A program made the translations under genes and the position numbers. From Rugamonas sp045984285 (GTDB taxonomy: Bacteria > Pseudomonadota > Gammaproteobacteria > Burkholderiales > Burkholderiaceae_D): a stretch of 64,000 nt of DNA. Position 1 is the stretch's first letter. The number at the start of each line of letters is the position of its first letter. The DNA lies in the NCBI RefSeq assembly GCF_045984285.3, contig NZ_JBJQIK030000006.1:62001-126000 (forward strand). Direction: 5' to 3'. Shown here piece after piece: positions 57,487 through 64,000 of the stretch. Below the pieces are notes generated by a model. That model was not told the DNA's origin and did no database searches. It saw only the letters and a program-made list of their open reading frames with translations.

Positions 57487-58479
57487 ATGGCAGTTACCAT
57501 CAAGGACGTGGCGCAGGCGGCACAGGTATCCGTCGCTTCCGTGTCGCGCGTTCTGAACGGGCACGACACCGTGACCGAAGAGACGCGCGACCACATCCTG
57601 GCCGTAATGAAGAAGCTGCGTTATGTACCCCACGTTGGCGCGCGCAGCCTGAGCACCAGCCTTACCGACACCGTCGGCGTGCTGCTGCCGGACCTGTACG
57701 GCGAGTTCTTCTCCGAGATGATCCGCGGGATCGACGGCGCCGCGCGCAGCCGCGGCCTGCACCTGCTGGTGGCCAGCCTGCACGGCGACGCGGACGAAGC
57801 GGCAGCGGCGATCCGCACCATGCGCGGCCGCGTCGACGGCCTGATCGTGATGTCGCCCCATGTGGATGCCGAATTCCTGTCCGAACACCTGCCCGAGCAC
57901 CTGCCCATCGTGCTGCTGAATAACGGCGCGGGCGGCAGCCAGTATTCCTCGCTTTCCATCGACAACTACAGCGCCGCGGCGCAGATGGTGCGCCATCTCG
58001 CAGGCTGCGGCCACAAGCGCATTGCCTTTATCACGGGTCCGAAGCTGAACTTCGAGGCCCAGGAGCGCCTGCGCGGCTACCGCGCGGCGATGGCGGAGAT
58101 GCTGCCCGGCGTTCCCGAACAGATTTTCGAAGGCGACTTCTCCGAGGAATCCGGCGCGCGGGTAGGGCAGCAGCTGGCTGCATCCGGCAAGCGGCCGGAC
58201 GCGCTGTTCGCAGCCAACGACATGATGGCGATCGGCGCGCAGCTGGCGCTGACGCAGGCAGGCCTGGCCATTCCGCGCGATATCGCGCTGGCAGGCTTCG
58301 ACGATATTCCGATTGCGCGCTACGTCAGTCCGGCACTGACCACCGTCCGCGTTCCCATTGCGGAACTGGGCGTGCGCGCACTGGAGCGCCTCACGGAACT
58401 GGTGGGGCGCAGCGGTGACGGCGCGGCCTCGGCGCAAACGCTGAAGGCGGAGCTGGTGGTGAGGGGATCGAGCAAATAG
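57487..58479 (+). CDS. LacI family transcriptional regulator
   Basis: This 330-residue repressor has the helix-turn-helix/hinge TIKDVAQAAQVSVASVSRVL and a periplasmic-binding-protein-like sensor (AANDMMAIGAQLALTQAGLA, VALAGFDD-like block). ATG 57487 follows AGGAGATAGC; the in-frame codons back to 57400 carry the operator. It heads the TonB receptor/glycanase locus and probably represses it until a sugar (perhaps sophorose or a beta-glucan oligomer) binds. Confidence 0.93.
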   Translation: MAVTIKDVAQAAQVSVASVSRVLNGHDTVTEETRDHILAVMKKLRYVPHVGARSLSTSLTDTVGVLLPDLYGEFFSEMIRGIDGAARSRGLHLLVASLHGDADEAAAAIRTMRGRVDGLIVMSPHVDAEFLSEHLPEHLPIVLLNNGAGGSQYSSLSIDNYSAAAQMVRHLAGCGHKRIAFITGPKLNFEAQERLRGYRAAMAEMLPGVPEQIFEGDFSEESGARVGQQLAASGKRPDALFAANDMMAIGAQLALTQAGLAIPRDIALAGFDDIPIARYVSPALTTVRVPIAELGVRALERLTELVGRSGDGAASAQTLKAELVVRGSSK

Positions 58480-58519
58480 TTAAACCGGCAGCACAACAAA
58501 AAATCAACGGAGACAAACC

Positions 58520-61372
58520 ATGAAAAAGCAATCGCATATCACACCGGGCTTGCGCCTGTCCGTCATGGCAGCTGCGCTGGCATCGGCACTGTTCGCCGCC
58601 ACGCCTGCCACTGCGCAGCTGAGCACCGCGACCTTGCGTGGCCAGGTCAGCACGGGTACGACGGCCACGCCGGCCGGGACGCCCGTGAGCGCCGTCAACC
58701 AGCAGAACGGCTATGTGTACCGCACCACCACGCGCCAGGACGGCAGTTACGTGCTGCCGAATATCGCGCCGGGCGTGTACCAGATCCGCGTGGCTGAGCG
58801 CGCCACCGAAACCGTCACGCTGAACGTGGGCCAGACCAGCACCCTGAACCTGAACACTGGCACGCAGACCGTCGTCATCACGGGCGCGGCCAGCCGCCGC
58901 GATGTGGTGACGCCGGAAGTGGGCACCACGGTATCGCGCGACCAGATCGAACGCCTGCCGCAGGTAACGCGCAACTTCCTGTCCTTCGCCGACCTCGCGC
59001 CGGGCGTGCGTTTCGACGTGGACCAGTCGGGTAATGTAACGCTGCGCAGCGGCGCCCAGAACCAGGACAATGTGAATGTGTTCATCGACGGCGTGAGCCA
59101 GAAGAACAACATCCTGCGCGGCGGCGTGTCCGGCCTGGATTCCAGCCGGGGCAACCCCTTCCCGCAGTCGGCCATTGCCGAATACAAGATCATTTCGCAG
59201 AACTACAAGGCGGAATTCGACCAGGTGAGCAGCGCGGCCATTACGGCCGTTACCCGTTCCGGCACCAATGAGTTCCATGGCGATGCGTTCTGGGACCACA
59301 CCGGCACCAACCTGACGGCGAAAGATCCGTTCCAGAAGAAGGCCGAAGCGCAGGGCATCGGCCGTCCATCCTCCAGCCAGGACCAGTTCGGCGTTACGAT
59401 CGGCGGCCCGATCAAGAAGGATGTGGCGCACTTCTTCATCGCCTATGAAGGCAAGAAGATCGAGGAGCCGCGCCAGGTGCTGGCGCAGAATGCCAACCTG
59501 CTGCCGAATACCGGCGTGGTGCCCGGCCTGCTGGCCAAGCAGGGCGCCATCCAGTCGAAATTCGATGAAGACCTCTTCCTGGGCAAGATCGATGCGCAGA
59601 TCTCCGATGAGCAGCGCATCGAAGCCACGCTGCGCGTGCGCCGCGAGACCGACCTGGTGCCGGAGAACAAGCTGCTCAGCCTTCCAGGCAACGATGTGGC
59701 GCGCGATAACAACGAAGACCGCTTCGATATCAAGCACGTCTGGTCGCGCGGCGACTTCGTGAACGAAGCGCGGGTCGGCTACGAGAAGTACACCTGGAAC
59801 CCGCACTCGTCGGCCACCGAACCTTATGTGAAGTACCTGATCTCGCCCAGCAACACGCCAAATAATGTGAAGGACGTGCTGATCGAAGGCGGTTCGCCGA
59901 ACGCCCAGTTCCGCCAGCAGAAAGGCCTGCTGCTGCAGGATGACCTTACCTACACCGGCATCAGCAGCCACACGCTGAAGGGCGGCTTCAAGATCAAGCG
60001 CATGGAATACGACCTGTCCGGCACCTCGCGAAGCGTGGACATGTATGAAAAACTGATCGACAACGTGACTGGCGTGGCGACCACTACCAAGTTCGATGCC
60101 GCGCTGCCGCCGGTCGGCGTGAACTTCAAGAACACGCAGTACGGCATCTACCTGCAGGATGACTGGCAGGCCACGCCGAAGCTGGAGCTGAATCTCGGCA
60201 TGCGCTACGACTACGAGAACAATATGCTGAACGAGGGCTACGCAACGCCGGCCGACCGCGTGGCAATCTTCGGCAAGCAGGACCCGCGCGATGGCGCGCC
60301 CGCAGGGCAGACTTACGCGCAGTCGCTGGCCAAGGGCGGCGTCAATATCCAGAACTTCATCAGCGACGGCAGCAACCGCAAGTCCTTCAAGAACGCCTGG
60401 GCGCCGCGCCTCGGCTTCTCGTATGACCTGCAGGGCGACCGCAGCTCGGTGGTGTTCGGCGGCTGGGGCCGTGCCTATGACCGCGCTGTGGCCAATTACG
60501 CGCTGGACGAGCTGCAGAAGAACCTGCAGCCGGGCGGCGAAATCTGGATGATGCGCACCGACCACAAGGCGCCATATACCGACCAGTTCAGCCTCGGCCT
60601 GCGCCAGGCCATCGGCATCTGGAACGGCGAAGTGGGTTATACCAATTCGCGCAGCCGCAACCAGTTCAACTGGTTCGGCGGCAACCGCGATCCGCAAGGC
60701 GGCTGGGGCACCCAGAGCCCGATCGATCCGCTGTGGGGCTCGGTGCCAGGCTTCGGCACGCTGGTCCTGGGCGATTTCGTCAGCCAGGCCAAAACCGAAA
60801 CGGTCTACCTGAAGATGGAAAAGCCGTTCACCCGCGCCTCGAACTGGAGCCTGAACGCGACCTATACCTACAGCGACGCGCAGATGACCAACAAGGAGTG
60901 GAGCAACGATATCTTCAACTGGACCTATGGCCGCTATGCGAATGCCTGGAATCCGTCAACCAACGTCGAGAAGCACCGCCTGGTGGTGGCCGGTACGGCA
61001 GGGAACCTGCTGCCATGGGGCCTGATGGTCAGCGGTAAGGCCACCGTGAGCTCAGGCCTGCCTTACCGTATCACCGACTGCCACACGGGCTTCAGCAACT
61101 GCGTGTCGATCAAGGGCGACGGGGATAACTTCACCCAGTTCGACCTGGGCCTGGCGAAGGAAGTCGGGTCGCGCTACGGTTCGCTCACCTTCCGCCTGGA
61201 CGTCATCAACCTGTTCAACAACATCAATTACGGCGGCTATGATGGCTGGGTCGGCGGCCCAAGCAATCCTCCGCAGAACAGCTATGGCGGCGACAACAAG
61301 AACGTAGGATTGCAGAACTCGATGGGCGGCCCGATGAGGACCGTGAAGCTGAGCATGCGCTACGCCTTCTGA
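58520..61372 (+). CDS. TonB-dependent receptor (carbohydrate uptake type)
   Basis: This 950-residue outer-membrane receptor has a signal peptide (residues 1-33), a carboxypeptidase-regulatory-like N-terminal domain (TRQDGSYVLPNIAPGVYQIR), a plug (SRDQIERLPQVTRNFLSFAD) and a long beta-barrel ending ...KLSMRYAF, the aromatic C-terminal signature. This build is typical of CarO/Oar-like receptors that import oligosaccharides with ExbBD-TonB energy. It is 40 bp downstream of the LacI gene and probably co-regulated with the glycanase that follows. Confidence 0.93.
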   Translation: MKKQSHITPGLRLSVMAAALASALFAATPATAQLSTATLRGQVSTGTTATPAGTPVSAVNQQNGYVYRTTTRQDGSYVLPNIAPGVYQIRVAERATETVTLNVGQTSTLNLNTGTQTVVITGAASRRDVVTPEVGTTVSRDQIERLPQVTRNFLSFADLAPGVRFDVDQSGNVTLRSGAQNQDNVNVFIDGVSQKNNILRGGVSGLDSSRGNPFPQSAIAEYKIISQNYKAEFDQVSSAAITAVTRSGTNEFHGDAFWDHTGTNLTAKDPFQKKAEAQGIGRPSSSQDQFGVTIGGPIKKDVAHFFIAYEGKKIEEPRQVLAQNANLLPNTGVVPGLLAKQGAIQSKFDEDLFLGKIDAQISDEQRIEATLRVRRETDLVPENKLLSLPGNDVARDNNEDRFDIKHVWSRGDFVNEARVGYEKYTWNPHSSATEPYVKYLISPSNTPNNVKDVLIEGGSPNAQFRQQKGLLLQDDLTYTGISSHTLKGGFKIKRMEYDLSGTSRSVDMYEKLIDNVTGVATTTKFDAALPPVGVNFKNTQYGIYLQDDWQATPKLELNLGMRYDYENNMLNEGYATPADRVAIFGKQDPRDGAPAGQTYAQSLAKGGVNIQNFISDGSNRKSFKNAWAPRLGFSYDLQGDRSSVVFGGWGRAYDRAVANYALDELQKNLQPGGEIWMMRTDHKAPYTDQFSLGLRQAIGIWNGEVGYTNSRSRNQFNWFGGNRDPQGGWGTQSPIDPLWGSVPGFGTLVLGDFVSQAKTETVYLKMEKPFTRASNWSLNATYTYSDAQMTNKEWSNDIFNWTYGRYANAWNPSTNVEKHRLVVAGTAGNLLPWGLMVSGKATVSSGLPYRITDCHTGFSNCVSIKGDGDNFTQFDLGLAKEVGSRYGSLTFRLDVINLFNNINYGGYDGWVGGPSNPPQNSYGGDNKNVGLQNSMGGPMRTVKLSMRYAF

Positions 61373-61459
61373 GGCGCGCGCCATCCGATGTTCGTCCTGC
61401 CGTCCTCCAGATGAAGGACGGCGGGGATCCTGTTGCCTGACTTACCCGAGAATTCAGCC

Positions 61460-62860
61460 ATGCTACGTCACATCCTTGCCCTGTTCCTGCTGCTCGCCAG
61501 CCTCTGCGGCGGTCCCGCCAGTGCGCGCGACAATACGCTGCCGCCCATGTTCGACGACCTGCAGGAGCGCACCTTCCGCTTCTTCTGGGAGACGGCCAAC
61601 CCCGCCAACGGCCTGCTGCCGGACCGCTGGCCGACGCCGTCATTTTCCAGTGTGGCTTCGGTCGGTTTCGGCCTGACGGCTTACCCGATCGGCGTGGAGC
61701 GCGGCTATATCACGCGCCAGCAGGCGCGCGACCGCGTGCTGACCACGCTGCGCTTTTTCCGCGATGCGCCGCAGGGCGATGCGCCTGCGGGGATGACGGG
61801 CTACAAGGGCTTCTTCTATCACTTCCTCGATATGAAGACCGGCGCCCGTTACAAGGATGTTGAGCTGTCTACCATCGATACGGCGCTGTTCCTGGCCGGC
61901 GCGCTGTTCTGCCAGTCCTATTTCGATGGCCAGGACGCGCAGGAAACGGAGATCCGCCGCCTCGCCGCCGAAATCTACGCCCGCGTGGACTGGAAGTGGG
62001 CGGCGGCCAATGCGCCAGCCGTCACGCTGGGCTGGAAGCCGGAAGAGGGCTTCAACCACTACGACTGGAAGGGCTATAACGAAGCCATGCTGCTGTATGT
62101 GCTGGCGCTCGGCTCGCCGACGCACTCGCTCGATCCTTCCGCGTGGAAGGCATGGACCAGCACTTACGAACGCAGCTGGGCCAAGCCTTACAACCGTGAG
62201 CACCTGACATTCCCTGCACTGTTCATTCATCAGTACAGCCATGTGTGGATCGATTTCCGCGGCATCCGCGACGAATACATGCGCAAGCGCGGCATGGATT
62301 ATTTCGAGAACAGCCGCCGCGCCACGCTGGCCCAGCGCGACTATGCCATTGAGAATCCGCTGAAATGCGAGGGCTATGGCGCCGATGTCTGGGGCATTAC
62401 GGCCAGCGATGGCCCGATCGACAAGGTGCTGGAGTTCAAGGGACAGAAGATTCCGTTCCATACCTATGCCGCACGCGGCATGGGTGGACTGCAGCATTAC
62501 GACGACTGCACCATCGTGCCGACCGCCGCCGCATCGTCGCTGCCGTTCGCGCCGGAAGTGGTGGTGCCGGCCGTGCAGGCCATGAAGCAGCGCTACGGCG
62601 ACTTCATCTACGGTAAATACGGCTTCCTCGATGCGTTCAACCCAAGCTTCCAGTACAAGGTGAAGGTGCAGCATGGCCAGGTGGTGCCCGGCAAGGGCTG
62701 GGTGGCGGGCGATTATCTGGGCATCGACCAGGGGCCTATCCTGGCGATGACGGAGAATCACCGCAATGACTTCGTGTGGCGCCTGATGCGCAAGAATCCC
62801 GCGGTCCGCACCGGCCTGGTTCGTGCGGGCTTTACCGGCGGCTGGCTGGACCGCCAATGA
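61460..62860 (+). CDS. GH144-like glycoside hydrolase (glucoamylase domain, PF10091)
   Basis: This 466-residue secreted protein has a signal peptide (MLRHILALFLLLASLCGGPA). The (alpha/alpha)6 barrel has FDDLQERTFRFFWETANPAN and DRWPTPSFSSVASVGFGLTA, then YKGFFYHFLDMKTG, and the catalytic-side blocks GFNHYDWKGYNEAM and FPALFIHQYSHVWIDFRG. This is the glucoamylase-like family that includes endo-beta-1,2-glucanases (GH144). The likely substrate is a beta-1,2-glucan. ATG 61460 is chosen over TTG 61433. Its TGA overlaps the next start (ATGA). Confidence 0.88.
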   Translation: MLRHILALFLLLASLCGGPASARDNTLPPMFDDLQERTFRFFWETANPANGLLPDRWPTPSFSSVASVGFGLTAYPIGVERGYITRQQARDRVLTTLRFFRDAPQGDAPAGMTGYKGFFYHFLDMKTGARYKDVELSTIDTALFLAGALFCQSYFDGQDAQETEIRRLAAEIYARVDWKWAAANAPAVTLGWKPEEGFNHYDWKGYNEAMLLYVLALGSPTHSLDPSAWKAWTSTYERSWAKPYNREHLTFPALFIHQYSHVWIDFRGIRDEYMRKRGMDYFENSRRATLAQRDYAIENPLKCEGYGADVWGITASDGPIDKVLEFKGQKIPFHTYAARGMGGLQHYDDCTIVPTAAASSLPFAPEVVVPAVQAMKQRYGDFIYGKYGFLDAFNPSFQYKVKVQHGQVVPGKGWVAGDYLGIDQGPILAMTENHRNDFVWRLMRKNPAVRTGLVRAGFTGGWLDRQ

Positions 62861-64000
62861 TGCGTTTGCGCCTCGTCCTTCCGCTGCTGGCGCTGTGCGG
62901 CCTGCTGGCATCCTGCACGCGGCCGGATGACGGCCGCGTCGTGGTCAAGTTCTGGGCCATGGGACGCGAAGGGGAGGTGGTAACGCAGCTGGTGCCGGAG
63001 TTCGAGCGCACGCATCCCGGCATCCGGGTCGAGGTGCAGCAGCTGCCGTGGACCGCAGCGCACCAGAAGCTGCTGACGGCATTTGCCGGCGAAGCGATGC
63101 CGGACGTTTTCCAGCTCGGGAATACCTGGGTGCCGGAGTTCCATGCACTGAAAGCGCTCATCCAGCTGGATGGCTACGTGGCGCAGTCCCCGCATATCCA
63201 GCGCAGCGACTACTTCGACGGCATCTGGGATACCAACGTCATCGACGGCAAGCTGTATGGCCTGCCATGGTATGTGGACACCCGCGCGATGTTCTACAAC
63301 CGCAAGCTGCTGGCGCAGCTCGGCTACCGCCAGCCGCCCACGACCTGGAGCGAATGGATGAAGGTGATGGAGGCCGTGAAGCGCAAGGTGGGGCCGCAGA
63401 ATTACGCCGTGCTGCTGCCGAACGAGGAATACGAGACGCTGCTGGGCCTCGCGCTGCAGCAGGACGAGCCCCTGCTGCGCGATGGTGGCCGCTACGGCAA
63501 CTTCCGCAGCGCCTCCTTCCGCCGCGCGCTGACGCTGTATGCGGAAATGTTCGACAGGAAGCTGGCGCCGATGGAGCGGGTGTCGAACGTGTATCACGAA
63601 TTCAGCATGAACTTTATCTCCTTCTACTTCTCCGGGCCGTGGAATATCGGCGAGTTCCGCCGCCGCGTTCCGGCAGCGGCGCAGGACAGCTGGATGACGG
63701 CGCGGCTGCCGGGGCCGAACGGCTACTCGTCGGCGATTGCGGGCGGCTCCAGCCTGGCCATCGCCAGCAGCTCGCGCCATCCGGAAGCGGCGTGGCAGCT
63801 GGTGGAATACCTGTCACGCACGGACGTTGCAGACAAATTCAATGAGCTCACCGGCGATATGCCGCCGCGCCGCAGCAACTGGGATGTGCCGCGCCTGGCG
63901 AAGGATCCCTACGCCCGCGCCTTCCGCGAGCAGCTGGAATATGTGAAGCCGGTGCCCAAGGTGCCGGAATGGGAAAACATTGTGGCGGCCATGCGCGTGA
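62857..64000 (+). CDS. Sugar ABC transporter substrate-binding lipoprotein (3' end missing)
   Basis: At least 381 residues are seen and the frame is open at the right edge. A lipoprotein signal (LPLLALCGLLASC) is followed by a type-1 extracellular sugar-binding domain (VVVKFWAMGREGEVVTQLVP, IDGKLYGLPWYVDTRAMFYN, SSLAIASSSRHPEAAWQLVE). It binds the oligosaccharide released by the glycanase or imported by the receptor and hands it to ABC permeases expected just beyond the window. The ATGATG start overlaps the upstream stop, showing translational coupling. Confidence 0.9.
   Translation, partial: MMRLRLVLPLLALCGLLASCTRPDDGRVVVKFWAMGREGEVVTQLVPEFERTHPGIRVEVQQLPWTAAHQKLLTAFAGEAMPDVFQLGNTWVPEFHALKALIQLDGYVAQSPHIQRSDYFDGIWDTNVIDGKLYGLPWYVDTRAMFYNRKLLAQLGYRQPPTTWSEWMKVMEAVKRKVGPQNYAVLLPNEEYETLLGLALQQDEPLLRDGGRYGNFRSASFRRALTLYAEMFDRKLAPMERVSNVYHEFSMNFISFYFSGPWNIGEFRRRVPAAAQDSWMTARLPGPNGYSSAIAGGSSLAIASSSRHPEAAWQLVEYLSRTDVADKFNELTGDMPPRRSNWDVPRLAKDPYARAFREQLEYVKPVPKVPEWENIVAAMRV

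Noticed and set aside
58391..60697. A 768-codon minus-strand frame across the TonB receptor
   Set aside because: Same artefact of GC-rich coding; it lacks a ribosome site and recognisable domains.

Overview
The window looks like a chromosomal segment of a GC-rich betaproteobacterium of the order Burkholderiales, most likely the Oxalobacteraceae (Massilia/Duganella/Telluria group). The reasons are the gyrA - DUF2059 - serC - pheA - hisC - tyrA - aroA - cmk - rpsA - ihfB - lapA - lapB - rfaE1 order, the ompA/ubiG/gph block beside gyrA, the proteobacterial tmRNA with tag ANDNSYALAA, a PEP-CTERM protein, and a TonB-receptor/glycanase sugar locus. No search was possible, so the genus is an inference.

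Layout. 1-9.9 kb: the end of a very Ala/Pro/Lys-rich membrane-anchored protein, a FliT-like protein, an HDOD protein, an M13 peptidase, a CsbD-like stress protein, a GAF histidine kinase and a dipeptidyl-peptidase-IV-like S9 peptidase. 9.9-22 kb: MATE exporter, beta/gamma-crystallin protein, cbpA-cbpM, two low-complexity Gly/Gln-rich proteins, a LysR/azoreductase pair, a nicotinamidase-like/pncB salvage pair, small enzymes (GNAT, GST, ABM), a second LysR and a PEP-CTERM protein. 22.1 kb: ssrA (tmRNA).

22.4-26.3 kb is the accessory region. The last 32 nt of ssrA plus its terminator are repeated 3,772 bp downstream (72 of 76 bases identical). Between the copies lie four genes of visibly lower GC: a trypsin-like protease, a protein with a PD-(D/E)XK-type nuclease signature, a single-pass membrane protein and an unrecognised protein. 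There is no integrase. This is a small ssrA-integrated island with unexplained, possibly defensive, cargo.

26.3-39.3 kb: a secreted polysaccharide-lyase-like gene split by a frameshift, GlxA-type and AraC-type regulators, a DUF4242 protein, a LytS/LytTR-type two-component pair, a DUF2306 membrane protein, rodA preceded by a coupled 42-residue membrane micro-ORF, a GIY-YIG-like protein, and gph, ubiG, ompA. 39.8-54.5 kb: the conserved housekeeping run from gyrA to rfaE1 and a ComEA-like protein, which links serine/aromatic amino acid synthesis, nucleotide metabolism, ribosomal protein S1, IHF and LPS control. 54.5-64 kb: a coiled-coil membrane protein, a cyclic-nucleotide-binding/thioredoxin-reductase-like fusion with a VOC protein, and a LacI - TonB receptor - GH144-like glycanase - sugar-binding lipoprotein locus. 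The locus looks like a beta-glucan (probably beta-1,2-glucan) uptake system with two palindromic LacI-type operators, and it runs off the right edge.

Intergenic gaps over 300 bases: 24935-25280 lies inside the island and is AT-rich with no supported gene. 39316-39766 lies between ompA and gyrA and holds the divergent promoters.
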